The notes beneath the pieces are model-generated. The model worked only from the letters and a program-made list of their open reading frames with translations. It was not told the origin of the DNA and searched no databases. The position numbers and the translations under genes were made by a program. Shown here piece by piece: positions 1 through 8,956 of a stretch of 64,000 nt of DNA; within the stretch, counting starts at the first letter, position 1, and each line of letters begins with the position of its first letter. Source of the stretch: Bacillota bacterium. Its GTDB lineage: Bacteria; Bacillota; DTU030; DUMP01. Location of the stretch: contig JASKKP010000006.1 of NCBI GenBank assembly GCA_030154105.1, positions 30,814 through 94,813 of the forward strand, in the 5' to 3' direction.

Positions 1-789
1 GAAACACAGACAGGGGAGGTTACAACTTTAGGGCGGGGCGGGAGCGACACCACGGCAGCTGCCCTAGGTGCGGCCCTGGGTGCCGAAAGAGTGGAGATCT
101 TTACCGACGTCGAAGGGGTTATGACGGCCGATCCGAGGATCGTGGACGAAGCGCACACCCTGGATGTGGTCACCTACCAGGAGATCACCCAGATGGCTTA
201 CCAGGGCGCGAAGGTGATTCACCCTCGGGCGGTAGAAATCGCCATGCAGTACAACATCCCGCTGCGGGTACGTTCTACCTTTTCCGATGCCCCTGGTACC
301 CTGGTGACGCGGGGAGTTCCTTATCCGGGAAGGCTGGCCCTGGGCCCGGAAAGGCTGATCACGGGCATTGCCCACCTGCCCCATGTGGCTCAGTTTAAGG
401 TTAAGCTTCCCCCCGACGATAAGGCGCGGGAGGTGGAGCTCTTTCAGAGCTTGGCAGCGGCCGGTATCAGCATCGACCTCATCAATGTCTTCCCTGAGCT
501 AAAGGCTTTCATCGTAGCCGAAGATGATACACCCAAGGCGAAGGCAGTTCTGGAGGCTGCCGGATTCGCGCCTGACGTAACTACCGGCCTGGCCAAGGTT
601 TCCGTCGTCGGAGCAGGAATGCGCGGTGTGCCTGGGGTAATGGCCAAAGTGGTGGCGGCCCTGCACGCCGTCGGTGTGGAGATCCTGCAGACCGCGGATT
701 CCCACGCCACTATCTCTTGTTTGGTGCGGGGCGAGGATACGGAAAAAGCGATCTGCGCGTTGCATGAGGCTTTTGAGCTGGGCAAATAA
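1..789 (+). CDS. dapG: Aspartate kinase, C-terminal part (gene runs off the left edge)
   Basis: Aspartokinase phosphorylates aspartate in the first step of the lysine/diaminopimelate/threonine pathway. The reading frame is open from base 1, so the true start lies outside the window; 262 residues are visible out of the usual ~405. The kinase motif [14 protein letters not shown] appears within the first 25 visible residues, followed by VMTADPRIV and the [11 protein letters not shown] stretch. Two C-terminal ACT domains follow (about visible residues 118-190 and 195-260); these usually bind lysine or another end product for feedback control. The GTG at base 91 is an internal valine codon, not a start. 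dapA follows 27 bp downstream, the asd-dapG-dapA order of Bacillus, which is why I use dapG rather than lysC. Confidence 0.93.
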   Translation, partial: ETQTGEVTTLGRGGSDTTAAALGAALGAERVEIFTDVEGVMTADPRIVDEAHTLDVVTYQEITQMAYQGAKVIHPRAVEIAMQYNIPLRVRSTFSDAPGTLVTRGVPYPGRLALGPERLITGIAHLPHVAQFKVKLPPDDKAREVELFQSLAAAGISIDLINVFPELKAFIVAEDDTPKAKAVLEAAGFAPDVTTGLAKVSVVGAGMRGVPGVMAKVVAALHAVGVEILQTADSHATISCLVRGEDTEKAICALHEAFELGK

Positions 790-816
790 AAGCTTATCTT
801 AATGGAGGTGCCGGGG

Positions 817-1701
817 ATGGCCGAATTAGGTACCGTCATTACCGCTATGGTGACGCCGTTTACCGAAGACCTCAAGGTGGACCTCAAGCGCACGGCAGAG
901 CTTACGGAGCACTTGATCGAACTCGGTTCAGATGGGCTTTTGGTAACTGGAACTACAGGCGAGTCGCCGACTCTATCCGTGGAAGAAAAGGTGGCCCTTT
1001 GGGAAACGGTTATCAAAGCAGCGCGTGGCCGGGTGCCGGTGATGCTGGGGACGGGCACCAACAACACAGAGCAGAGCATTGCCCTCACTAAGAAGGCCGA
1101 AGAGGTGGGAGGGGATGCCGTCCTCTTGGTCACGCCTTACTACAACAAGCCGCCGCAAAATGCCCTCTACGCCCACTTTAAAGCCGTCGCCGAGGCTACG
1201 AAACTTCCGGTGATGATTTACAACGTACCCGGCCGGACCAGCCGTAACATCGATCCGCCCACCGTGATTCGCCTGGCTCAGGATGTTCCTAACATTGTGG
1301 CGCTGAAGGAGGCCGGTGGAAACCTGGACCAAGTGTCGGAGATCTACCGCCAAGCACCGCCCGGCTTCGCCGTTTACAGCGGCGACGACAGCCTGACTTT
1401 GCCCATGCTGTCGCTCGGCGCAAAAGGCGTCGTCTCGGTGGCCTCGCACCTGATTGCCGGTGAACTTAGGGAAATGATTACAAGCTTCACGGCCGGCAAT
1501 TGGCAAAAGGCGCGCGACATCCACCTTAAGTACTTCCCACTCTTTAAGGGCCTTTTCTTCACCACCAGCCCGAGCCCGGTGAAGGCGGCTATGAAGATGA
1601 CCGGCTTCCCCGTGGGCGGGCTGAGGTTGCCGCTTTTGCCGCTTACGGAAAAAGAAGAAGAATACCTGCGCGGAATTCTGGCTGAGGTCGGCCTCATCTG
1701 A
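817..1701 (+). CDS. dapA: 4-hydroxy-tetrahydrodipicolinate synthase
   Basis: Condenses pyruvate with aspartate semialdehyde in diaminopimelate/lysine synthesis (cytosolic class I aldolase). The 294-residue protein is of normal length. GTTGES (about residues 45-50) binds pyruvate, YNVPGRT carries the catalytic tyrosine (Y135), and VALKEAGG carries the Schiff-base lysine (K164). I chose the ATG at 817 over the one at 802 because the ribosome site GGAGGTG (804-810) lies 6 bp before it and would otherwise be inside the coding sequence. It is probably co-transcribed with the aspartokinase. An intrinsic terminator follows at 1722. Confidence 0.96.
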   Translation: MAELGTVITAMVTPFTEDLKVDLKRTAELTEHLIELGSDGLLVTGTTGESPTLSVEEKVALWETVIKAARGRVPVMLGTGTNNTEQSIALTKKAEEVGGDAVLLVTPYYNKPPQNALYAHFKAVAEATKLPVMIYNVPGRTSRNIDPPTVIRLAQDVPNIVALKEAGGNLDQVSEIYRQAPPGFAVYSGDDSLTLPMLSLGAKGVVSVASHLIAGELREMITSFTAGNWQKARDIHLKYFPLFKGLFFTTSPSPVKAAMKMTGFPVGGLRLPLLPLTEKEEEYLRGILAEVGLI

Positions 1702-1721
1702 CTTTGGCCGTAGCAGTGGAT

Positions 1722-1749
1722 AGAGGGCGCTTCTCATGCCCTCTTTTTT
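1722..1749 (+). terminator. Intrinsic terminator after dapA
   Basis: Seven-base-pair stem AGAGGGC/GCCCTCT (1722-1728 with 1738-1744), nine-base loop, then a run of six T. It closes the dapG-dapA unit. Confidence 0.88.
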
Positions 1750-1775
1750 CTTTCGCTTCGGCGGGCAGACCGCCC

Positions 1776-1804
1776 TTGTGAAGCGGTGGGAAGTAGGGTA
1801 TAAT
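1776..1804 (+). promoter_or_regulatory. Promoter for rnj
   Basis: TTGTGA (1776-1781), 17 bp, then a perfect TATAAT (1799-1804). Transcription would start near 1811, giving a leader of about 100 nt before the RNase J start codon. Confidence 0.7.
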
Positions 1805-1852
1805 AACAAAAGAGGTTTGCGAGCGGATGCGGTTTGACTGGAGCTGGCCGGC

Positions 1853-1882
1853 TTCCCTGGTTGCGGAAGGGAGTCTTTTTTT
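1853..1882 (+). promoter_or_regulatory. Terminator-like hairpin in the rnj leader (possible attenuator)
   Basis: TTCCCT (1853-1858) can pair with AGGGAG (1868-1873), with one G-U pair, across a nine-base loop. A T-rich run TCTTTTTTT follows. It lies between the predicted promoter and the TTG start at 1911, so it could end transcription early. Function is inferred only. Confidence 0.5.
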
Positions 1883-1910
1883 GTGTTTTCTGACTGAAGG
1901 AGGTGGACTT

Positions 1911-3569
1911 TTGAACGGAGGTAGCAAGAACAGGCTCACCCTGATTCCCCTGGGCGGCGTGGGGGAACGGGGCAAAAACATGCTGCTTCTGGAAACGGAC
2001 CGGGACATCTTGGTGATCGACTGCGGCTTGATGATCCCCGAAGAGGAACTCCTCGGCATCGACTTCGTCATTCCCGATATTAACTATCTTTTAGAGAACA
2101 GGGATAAGATACGCGGGATCGTGCTGACCCACGGCCATGACGGCCATATCGGGGCCCTACCCTACTTCTTGAAAGAGTTGAACGTACCGGTGTTTGGAAC
2201 CCCCATGACGTTGGGGATAGCGGCGCTGAAGCTTAAGCGAGCCGGCCTCCACACCACAGAGTTGAAAGCCATCAACCCGGGGGAAACTTATTCCCTGGGT
2301 TCGTTTAAGGTGGAGCTCATTACGGTTAGTCATACCCTCCCAGGTTCCGTCGCCGTACTTGTTTCCACGCCGCTCGGCCGTGTTCTGCACACCGGCGACT
2401 TCCATTTTGACCAGACCCCGCCGAACGGCAACTTCACCGACATCCACCGCTTGGCCGAAGTGGGGCGTGCCGGCGTCCTGCTACTTCTCTCGGACAGCAC
2501 AAACGCCGAGGTACCGGGTTTTTCGCCTTCCGAAAAAGAACCGTCGAGCGCCATTACCGGTATCATGCGTAATGCCCGGGGACGGGTGATCGTGATCGGT
2601 TATGGCGCCAGCCTCTACCGCTTAGAACAGGTAGTGGCCGCAGCTTTAAGCTTCGGGCGGCGCACCCAGGTGGCGTGGTCGGAAGGCCTCGAGCTTCTGA
2701 AGCTTGCCCGCCGAGTAGGTCATTTGCGTTTTCCGCCCGAGGCCCTCTTTGATCCGGGCGTAGAGAACCTACCGCCCGAAAAACAGGTCATTATTGTTCC
2801 TAGTTTCGATAGCCTGGAGCCAGTGGCTGGAATGCGGGCCAACGGGAGACCGGCCGTTTCAGTTCAAAGCGGCGACGTGGTGGTGTTGGTGGCTCCGCCG
2901 GGGCCGGGCAGTGAGAAATTGGTAGCCCGTAATATTGACAACCTGTTCAAGGTGGGGGCTGAAGTCTACCCTGAGCTGACTTCTTGGCGCCACGCCTTTG
3001 GCCATGCCAGCCGGGAAGAGCTTAAGCTTATGCTTAACTTAATTCGGCCCCGTTACTTCATTCCCATCCACGGCGAGTTTCGCCAGCTGGTATGGCACGC
3101 CCGCATTGCCCGTCAGGTGGGCATGCCAGAGGAGAATATCTTCGTGGTGGAAAACGGCACCAGCGTAGAGTTCACACCGGAAAGGGCTAGGGTGGCCAAC
3201 CGGATAACCGCGGGCAAGGTGCTGGTGGACGGGCTAGGAGTAGGGGACGTGGGCAATATTGTGCTTAGGGATAGGAAGCAGCTGTCCCAGGACGGCATAA
3301 TAATCGTAGTGGTGACGATGGATAAGCAAAAGGGGCAAATAGTGGCCGGGCCGGACATCGTCTCGCGGGGGTTTGTCTATGTCCGGGAAGCCGAGGAGTT
3401 GGTAGAGGAAGCCAAAGACCGCGTGCGCCAGGCCTTAGAGAAGTGTGAGGCCTCCCGCGCCACCGATTGGTCGACGATCAAAAGTCAGGTTCGGGATGCC
3501 CTGGGGAAGTTCCTTTTTGAACGTACCCGCCGTCGTCCGATGATACTTCCCATCATCATGGAAGTGTAA
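1911..3569 (+). CDS. Ribonuclease J family protein with altered metal-binding motif
   Basis: RNase J enzymes are metallo-beta-lactamase/beta-CASP ribonucleases in mRNA decay and RNA processing. The 552-residue length is normal. I chose TTG 1911 because AAGGAGGTGG (1897-1906) precedes it; the longer ATG 1827 frame would run through the leader. H74, H76 and H79 of the HxHxDH motif are present, but the motif reads HGHDGH, with glycine at the aspartate position (78). VSHTLPGS, HTGDFHFD and IPIHGEF are kept. The usual TGSQGEP region is diverged to PSFDSLEP. The C-terminal domain is complete. Location after dapA matches rnjB/ymfA of Bacillus. It may be a low-activity J2-like paralogue or have altered metal use; a second RNase J elsewhere would fit. 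Confidence 0.88.
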   Translation: MNGGSKNRLTLIPLGGVGERGKNMLLLETDRDILVIDCGLMIPEEELLGIDFVIPDINYLLENRDKIRGIVLTHGHDGHIGALPYFLKELNVPVFGTPMTLGIAALKLKRAGLHTTELKAINPGETYSLGSFKVELITVSHTLPGSVAVLVSTPLGRVLHTGDFHFDQTPPNGNFTDIHRLAEVGRAGVLLLLSDSTNAEVPGFSPSEKEPSSAITGIMRNARGRVIVIGYGASLYRLEQVVAAALSFGRRTQVAWSEGLELLKLARRVGHLRFPPEALFDPGVENLPPEKQVIIVPSFDSLEPVAGMRANGRPAVSVQSGDVVVLVAPPGPGSEKLVARNIDNLFKVGAEVYPELTSWRHAFGHASREELKLMLNLIRPRYFIPIHGEFRQLVWHARIARQVGMPEENIFVVENGTSVEFTPERARVANRITAGKVLVDGLGVGDVGNIVLRDRKQLSQDGIIIVVVTMDKQKGQIVAGPDIVSRGFVYVREAEELVEEAKDRVRQALEKCEASRATDWSTIKSQVRDALGKFLFERTRRRPMILPIIMEV

Positions 3570-3592
3570 GGGGGAATCAACTTAATAAAGAA

Positions 3593-3655
3593 GTAACTTT
3601 GTTGTCACGTCTCTGTAACAAAGACGGGGTATGATAAAAACGTGACAAGAGTTAC
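3593..3655 (+). repeat. Long imperfect inverted repeat between rnj and tepA
   Basis: The arm at 3593-3610 (GTAACTTTGTTGTCACGT) is nearly the reverse complement of 3640-3655 (ACGTGACAAGAGTTAC), with a 29-nt spacer. Part of the left arm (CTTTGTT, 3597-3603) can instead pair with AACAAAG (3617-3623). It may be an RNA switch element or a spaced operator; neither is shown. Confidence 0.6.
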
Positions 3656-3681
3656 CCCCTCCTGATTAATATATATAGTAA

Positions 3682-3708
3682 CCCCGGCTCCGGCCGGGGA
3701 TTTTTTTT
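3682..3708 (+). terminator. Intrinsic terminator upstream of tepA
   Basis: Seven-base-pair stem CCCCGGC/GCCGGGG (3682-3688 with 3693-3699), four-base loop, then A and eight T. It ends the rnj transcript or acts together with the inverted repeat just upstream. Confidence 0.85.
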
Positions 3709-3802
3709 CTCCCGGCGGCGCAAGTATAGTCGGCCGAACTTGACGTTATACTAGCGCCAGGATCAACAGGCTCAGGGAAGAGAGTTGAGGGAGGACAGGC
3801 AA

Positions 3803-4603
3803 ATGTTTACCGGTTTCTTTCCCAAACTTGGTTCGCCGCAGCCGACCCCAACGGTGGTGCCGCCGCCAGGCCCTCGGCCAAATCCTCCGGGCAGGCCGGA
3901 AAATCCTGGAACAGAGCCGCTGCCGCCGGGTACAGTTGCCGGTAATATTCAAGAACTGGGCCAGATGGCCCTGCCTGAGCAGCCGGAGAGCAACATCCAC
4001 TGCCTTACCGTCGTCGGACAAATCGAAGGGCACTTAGTGCTGCCGCCCCAGAATAAGACTACCAAATACGAACACATTATCCCCCAATTGGTGGCCATAG
4101 AACAAAATCCCAAAATTGCCGGGCTACTCCTCGTTTTAAACACGGTAGGCGGGGATGTGGAGGCGGGGTTGGCCATTGCCGAAATGATCGTCAGCATGAG
4201 TAAGCCGACAGTTTCTCTAGTTCTGGGCGGCGGTCACTCAATCGGCGTGCCTATCGCCGTGAGCGCCGATTACTCTTTTATTGCCGAAACCGCCACCATG
4301 ACGGTGCACCCCATCCGGTTGAACGGCTTGGTCATCGGTGTGCCGCAGACGTACGAATACCTGGACAAAATGCAGGACCGGGTCGTCCGCTTTGTTACGG
4401 AGCATTCGCGTATTTCCGAACCTAAATTTCGGGAACTCATGTTCCGAACCGGCGAGCTTGCCCGCGACATTGGTACGGTACTGGTTGGAAAAGAAGCTGT
4501 AGATGTGGGCCTGGTGGATGCCGTGGGAGGAATAAACTCGGCTCTGGCCAAATTGAACGAGCTTATTGCCGCCCAAAAAAGTGCAAAGGGGCCGGTGCAA
4601 TGA
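3803..4603 (+). CDS. tepA: TepA/YmfB-type ClpP-like serine protease
   Basis: A ClpP-crotonase fold protein of the TepA family, cytosolic, linked in Bacillus to protein translocation or signal-peptide handling. The sequence has a proline-rich N-terminal ~45 residues, then a ClpP-like core. [12 protein letters not shown] holds the likely nucleophile serine, and [11 protein letters not shown] a histidine in the place of the catalytic histidine. Length is 266 residues against about 245 in Bacillus; the extra is in the proline-rich lead. ATG 3803 is chosen because GGGAGG lies 8 bp before it; the TTG at 3785 is upstream of that site. It overlaps ylzJ by 4 bp and sits before ftsK, as in Bacillus. 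Confidence 0.9.
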   Translation: MFTGFFPKLGSPQPTPTVVPPPGPRPNPPGRPENPGTEPLPPGTVAGNIQELGQMALPEQPESNIHCLTVVGQIEGHLVLPPQNKTTKYEHIIPQLVAIEQNPKIAGLLLVLNTVGGDVEAGLAIAEMIVSMSKPTVSLVLGGGHSIGVPIAVSADYSFIAETATMTVHPIRLNGLVIGVPQTYEYLDKMQDRVVRFVTEHSRISEPKFRELMFRTGELARDIGTVLVGKEAVDVGLVDAVGGINSALAKLNELIAAQKSAKGPVQ

Positions 4604-4818
4604 TCCTCTACACGCCCCTGCCCCTTGAGCTTGTGCTGGAGGGCATAGAAGATTACCGCCCTCAGTACGAAGAGGTAGTCGTCCGGGGGCATAAGCTCTT
4701 GGTTGAACGAACCGGTGTCAACCAGGCCAAGTTGGTGCGCCTTTTGAGCACCAACCCCAATGATTTCCTGGATCCTTCCCTTTTTCCCGGCTCCATTGTT
4801 ACGTTCCCGGCCGAATAA
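4600..4818 (+). CDS. ylzJ: YlzJ-like small protein
   Basis: A 72-residue protein starting [15 protein letters not shown], a hallmark of the YlzJ family, which is of unknown function and conserved beside tepA and ftsK/spoIIIE in spore-forming Firmicutes. It has no signal peptide or membrane segment. The ATG overlaps the tepA stop (ATGA), so translation is probably coupled. Confidence 0.85.
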   Translation: MILYTPLPLELVLEGIEDYRPQYEEVVVRGHKLLVERTGVNQAKLVRLLSTNPNDFLDPSLFPGSIVTFPAE

Positions 4819-4829
4819 AGTTTCTCCGG

Positions 4830-4868
4830 GCGGTGGTTAGTCTAGCCACCGCTTCTTTCACATTTTAT
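4830..4868 (+). terminator. Probable terminator after ylzJ
   Basis: Stem GCGGTGG/CCACCGC (4830-4836 with 4846-4852) followed by a T-rich but interrupted run. The broken T run makes it weaker than others here. Confidence 0.6.
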
Positions 4869-4912
4869 ATGTAATAGGTAAGGCTGAGGGGGAGGGGAGG
4901 ACGCTGAGTTTT

Positions 4913-5830
4913 TTGGCTGGCGTAGGCGGAGGAGTGGCTCTCTTTCTTGTCGGCGTTCAGCTTGTTGGAGAAGGGCTGGAGAAGGCGGCTGGCAAAAGGT
5001 TACGCTGGTTGCTTGAACATCTCACCGGATCAGTCGGGCGGGGAGTGTTTATAGGTTGCCTCATTACTGCCCTGGTTCAAAGCAGCAGCGCCACCACCGT
5101 TCTTACCGTTACCTTTGTGGATGCAGGCCTCCTCACCCTGCGGCAGGCCATTGGGGTGATCTTAGGGGCCAACATAGGCACCACCGTAACCGCCCAGCTG
5201 GTGGCGCTCGACCTTGATTTCCTGGCCGGCCCGGCCGTGTTTTTGGGCGCTTTCTTGTTCTTTTCCAGCAGGTTCGGCCCGACACACGAGCTGGGGCGCG
5301 TTATTTTGGGATTCGGCCTTCTTTTTACCGGTATGGCTTTGATGTCCCGTTACCTTTCTTTCCTGAGCGCGTACCCCTTTTTCCCTGCGCTTATACTTAC
5401 GCTGGGCCGCTTTCCATGCACGGCCGTTCTCGCCGGGGCCTGCGTAACAGGTATCCTTCAGTCGAGCAGCGTTGTTATAGCCATGGTTATCGCCCTTGCG
5501 GACCAGGGCACTATCGATCTTCAGGGAGCAATAGGTTTCGTTCTGGGCAGCAATATCGGGACCACGGTGACCGCCCTCTTGGCGAGTGTCGGTACGAGCG
5601 TGAACGCCCGGCGGGCGGCCGCGGTGCATTTTCTTTTCAACGTGCTCGGCGTCCTGGCCTTTTTTCCCTTTCTTTCGGCTTTCGGGCGGCTGGTGGCTTG
5701 TACCTCACCCGACCTGCCCCACCAGATCGCCAATGCCCATACCCTTTTCAATGTGTTGACCACCATTTTGTGCCTGCCTTTCGTTGGGGCTCTAGAGCGC
5801 CTGGTAATAACTCTGGTGCCGGGGGTGTAG
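4913..5830 (+). CDS. Na/Pi-cotransporter II family protein (NptA/YqeW-like)
   Basis: A membrane protein with the internally duplicated architecture of sodium-phosphate cotransporters. The signature QSSSATT is at about residues 56-62 and its repeat QSSSVV near residue 183, each followed by a glycine-rich NIGTTVTA segment. About eight hydrophobic segments are seen. At 305 residues it carries only the transport domain and lacks the C-terminal PhoU-like domain of longer relatives. The start is uncertain: TTG 4913 lies 12 bp after GGAGG, while an in-frame CTG at 4904 is closer. Phosphate is the family substrate; specificity here is inferred. Confidence 0.85.
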   Translation: MAGVGGGVALFLVGVQLVGEGLEKAAGKRLRWLLEHLTGSVGRGVFIGCLITALVQSSSATTVLTVTFVDAGLLTLRQAIGVILGANIGTTVTAQLVALDLDFLAGPAVFLGAFLFFSSRFGPTHELGRVILGFGLLFTGMALMSRYLSFLSAYPFFPALILTLGRFPCTAVLAGACVTGILQSSSVVIAMVIALADQGTIDLQGAIGFVLGSNIGTTVTALLASVGTSVNARRAAAVHFLFNVLGVLAFFPFLSAFGRLVACTSPDLPHQIANAHTLFNVLTTILCLPFVGALERLVITLVPGV

Positions 5831-5927
5831 CCGGAGCAAGCGGCTGACCGGTTAGTCTTGGGGAGGATTCCTCGGGTGCGATGTAGAATAGTGCCTGGTG
5901 AAGCAGGATGCACGGGGAGGTGAGCCA

Positions 5928-8084
5928 ATGCCGCAGGCAGAAAAGAAACCGAAGCGTGAGCAGAAACCGGCAGCGATAGGCGGCATTCTGGTTACAGCCC
6001 TCTCCTTACTGGTGATGGTTAGCCTTTTTTCCGAGCGCGCCGGTGTGGTAGGCGGGTTTCTGCATCGCGTGCTTCTGGCCCTTTTCGGCTGGGGCGCGTA
6101 TCCGTTGCCGGTCATTTCCCTGGGCGGGGCTCTTTTCACCCTTTCCGGGAGGTCCATAGAGAATATCCAGGTGATCGGCGCCTCGCTCCTGTTCCTGGCT
6201 ACAGTAGGAGCAATGCAACTCGTCATCGCCCCGGAGGCATTCCCTGCTGCCGGGGAACTGGGCCGGGGCGGAGGAATTGCCGGGGCGGTGATTGCTACTT
6301 TTCTGCTGCGCCTTTTCGGCCGCCCGGGTGCCTGGATCATCCTGGTCGCTACCGCCCTTTCCGGCCTTGTTTTGATTAACGAAAAATCACTTGTGGCCTT
6401 GGCAAACTGCACGCGCTTCAGACGGGTACTGCGCGCGCGCACGCCGCAGGCGCGAGTTGCGCAGGAAGAAGGAGGGAGCGGCCGCCTGCCGGAAGAGCCG
6501 CCAGAAAAGAAAGAAGTTCCTCCTCCACCTTCCGGCTCCCCGCTCCGGGCGGAGGCTGCGCCTACGGCCGGCCTAGTGGTGAAAACAGGGGCGGCTGAAC
6601 CGGTCGGAACGCCGGTGCAGCTTGCGATTCCGCAGGTTGTCGGTCCCTACCAGCTGCCCCCGGTGACCCTGCTCCGCAAACCGGTACGGCTCAAGAACTA
6701 CCGCCTGGAAAAGGACATTGCCGAAAATGTGCGCCTGCTGGAGGAAACACTGAGCAACTTCGGTATCAGCGCTAAGGTTACTGAGGTAAGTCGGGGCCCG
6801 GCCATCACCAGGTACGAGATCCACCCCGCACCCGGTACCAAGGTCAGCAGAATTGTCGGGCTGGCCGATGACATTGCCTTGAGCCTGGCAGCTACCGACG
6901 TGCGCATCGAGGCACCCATCCCGGGTAAGGCGGCCATTGGGATTGAGGTTCCGAATAAAGAGATTACCCCCGTTTACCTGCGCGAGGTGATCGATACACC
7001 GATATTTGCCCGGGAAACCTCGCCTCTCACCATCGCTTTGGGCAAAGACATTAGCGGTACGCCTGTGGTGGCCGATCTGGCCAAAATGCCTCACCTCCTG
7101 ATTGCCGGCGCTACCGGTTCCGGCAAGAGCGTATGCATCAATGCGCTCATCAGCAGCATTCTTTTTAAGGCCACCCCGGCCCAGGTTAAGCTCCTTCTCA
7201 TCGACCCGAAAATGGTCGAACTCACCGCCTACAACGGCATTCCCCACCTAATCTCGCCTGTGGTCACCGATGTCCGGAAGGCGGCAGGGGTGCTGAATTG
7301 GGCGGTAACGGAGATGGAGAACCGCTACAGCCTTTTCGCCGCCGCGGGTGTGCGCGATATCAAGCGGTATAACGAAACACGGCCGCCCGCCAACGCGCTA
7401 CCTTATATTGTCATCGTCATCGACGAACTGGCCGACTTAATGATGGTCTCGCCGGCCGAAGTAGAGGAGGCCATTTGCCGGTTGGCCCAGATGGCCCGCG
7501 CTGCCGGTTTACACCTGGTGGTAGCCACGCAACGGCCGTCCGTGGACGTAATCACCGGCCTCATTAAGGCCAATATTCCTTCCCGGCTCTCGTTTGCCGT
7601 TTCGTCGCAAACAGACTCGCGCACCATTTTAGACATGAACGGAGCCGAGAAACTCCTCGGGCGGGGGGACATGCTCTTCTTACCCGTCGGGGCGAGTAAG
7701 CCCCAGCGCGTGCAGGGGGCCTTTATCTCCGACAGCGAAGTGGAGGAACTGGTGAACTTCTGGCGCGGGCAAGGGGAACCGGAGTTTCAAGAGGCCATTT
7801 TGACCGTTCAGCCGAAGGAAAAAGAGCCTGCCGACGAAGCTGAGGACGAACTTTTCGGCAAAGCTTTGGAGCTGGTTATCGAGGCCGGTCATGCCTCGGC
7901 GTCCTACCTGCAAAGGCGTTTGCGGATTGGTTATACTAGAGCCGCGCGCATAATCGACCAAATGGCCGAAAAAGGCTACGTGGGTCCGGCCGAGGGAAGC
8001 AAGCCGCGACCGGTCCTCATCAGTAAGGAAAGATACCAACACCTGATGAGCTCGGATGCGCGCGCCAGTGCGACAAAGGGGTGA
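5928..8084 (+). CDS. ftsK: FtsK/SpoIIIE DNA translocase
   Basis: A membrane-anchored, hexameric ATP-driven DNA pump that clears chromosomes from the division or sporulation septum. The 718-residue protein has about four hydrophobic segments within its first ~155 residues, a proline-rich linker, the FtsK motor with Walker A GATGSGKS (about 394-401) and Walker [13 protein letters not shown], and a C-terminal winged-helix gamma domain (about 640-700) that reads polarity sites. ATG 5928 follows GGGGAGGTGA; the GTG at 5898 lies upstream of that site. Position after tepA-ylzJ matches spoIIIE of Bacillus. rodZ follows after 7 bp. Confidence 0.96.
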   Translation: MPQAEKKPKREQKPAAIGGILVTALSLLVMVSLFSERAGVVGGFLHRVLLALFGWGAYPLPVISLGGALFTLSGRSIENIQVIGASLLFLATVGAMQLVIAPEAFPAAGELGRGGGIAGAVIATFLLRLFGRPGAWIILVATALSGLVLINEKSLVALANCTRFRRVLRARTPQARVAQEEGGSGRLPEEPPEKKEVPPPPSGSPLRAEAAPTAGLVVKTGAAEPVGTPVQLAIPQVVGPYQLPPVTLLRKPVRLKNYRLEKDIAENVRLLEETLSNFGISAKVTEVSRGPAITRYEIHPAPGTKVSRIVGLADDIALSLAATDVRIEAPIPGKAAIGIEVPNKEITPVYLREVIDTPIFARETSPLTIALGKDISGTPVVADLAKMPHLLIAGATGSGKSVCINALISSILFKATPAQVKLLLIDPKMVELTAYNGIPHLISPVVTDVRKAAGVLNWAVTEMENRYSLFAAAGVRDIKRYNETRPPANALPYIVIVIDELADLMMVSPAEVEEAICRLAQMARAAGLHLVVATQRPSVDVITGLIKANIPSRLSFAVSSQTDSRTILDMNGAEKLLGRGDMLFLPVGASKPQRVQGAFISDSEVEELVNFWRGQGEPEFQEAILTVQPKEKEPADEAEDELFGKALELVIEAGHASASYLQRRLRIGYTRAARIIDQMAEKGYVGPAEGSKPRPVLISKERYQHLMSSDARASATKG

Positions 8085-8091
8085 ATCTCTG

Positions 8092-8919
8092 GTGGCTGAG
8101 AACAACGAAAACCAGGGACGGCAGGACGTGTTGGCAGAAATTGGAGCACTGCTGCGCGAGACCCGGCTTAAGAAGGGCATTACCCTAGATAAAGTACAGG
8201 AAGAAACCAAGATCCGGCGCCGGTACTTAGAAGCATTAGAAGAAGGCGACAGCCGGGTGTTTCCGGCCGAGGTGTACTTAAAGGGCTTTCTGAAAAACTA
8301 TGCCCATTTCCTGGGCCTTCCAGGGGACGAGCTCGTAAAGCGTTACGCCAAGACGCGCGCAGTAGTTGATGAGGAAAAGACCAGCGCGCGGCGACCGACC
8401 GAGCGGATGGGGCCGAGCCTCCCACGAGGCCTGGCGACGGTGGCCGTGCTCCTCGTGGTTTTTTTAGCGGTGGGAGGCTTCTTCCTGGCTCGCCACCCGG
8501 GTCCGGAACGTGGGGCGTCTCCACCGGAAAAAGGAACGCCAGCGGAGGTGTCTACCCCTCCGCTACCTACTAGCTCCTCGCCTTCCGGCCCGGAAGCTGA
8601 AGCCGGCCAAACTGTTGCCGAGGTGCGGACGGTGAAAAATCTTCCGAAAGAAGCCGTCTTCCAGGTAGGAGGGAACGAAATTCGCGTGGAACTTAAGGTG
8701 ACGGGTGAGCGGTGCTGGGTTGCCGTGCGCGCAGACGATGGGAGCGAAAGGTCAGAAATGCTGAAGCGCGGCGACACCAGGGTTATTCGAGGAGTAAAGC
8801 GAGTTTGGCTGCGGGTGGGGGAACCGGGAGCGCTAGAAATTACGGTAAACGGCGTTTTTCTTGGAGCGGCAGGGACCCCTGGGCAGCCGCGCAATATCAC
8901 TATTGAACGGCTGCCATAA
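8092..8919 (+). CDS. rodZ: RodZ-like helix-turn-helix membrane protein
   Basis: RodZ proteins link the MreB cytoskeleton to the membrane and set rod shape. Residues about 12-75 form a Cro/CI-type helix-turn-helix (ITLDKVQEETKIRRRYLEALEEG), followed by a basic linker, one membrane segment (LATVAVLLVVFLAVGG), a proline/serine-rich spacer and a C-terminal DUF4115 beta domain outside the cell. I chose GTG 8092 (8 bp after AAAGGGGTGA) over 8056, which lies deep inside ftsK. The length of 275 residues is typical. Confidence 0.9.
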   Translation: MAENNENQGRQDVLAEIGALLRETRLKKGITLDKVQEETKIRRRYLEALEEGDSRVFPAEVYLKGFLKNYAHFLGLPGDELVKRYAKTRAVVDEEKTSARRPTERMGPSLPRGLATVAVLLVVFLAVGGFFLARHPGPERGASPPEKGTPAEVSTPPLPTSSSPSGPEAEAGQTVAEVRTVKNLPKEAVFQVGGNEIRVELKVTGERCWVAVRADDGSERSEMLKRGDTRVIRGVKRVWLRVGEPGALEITVNGVFLGAAGTPGQPRNITIERLP

Positions 8920-8956
8920 AGTAAAGGCAAAAAATAAAAAGAAAAGGAGTTCTAGG

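Noticed and set aside
444..1133. Long open frame antisense to dapG and dapA
   Set aside because: It is the mirror of two strongly recognised genes in GC-rich DNA, with Ser/Thr/Pro/Arg-rich content and no ribosome site.
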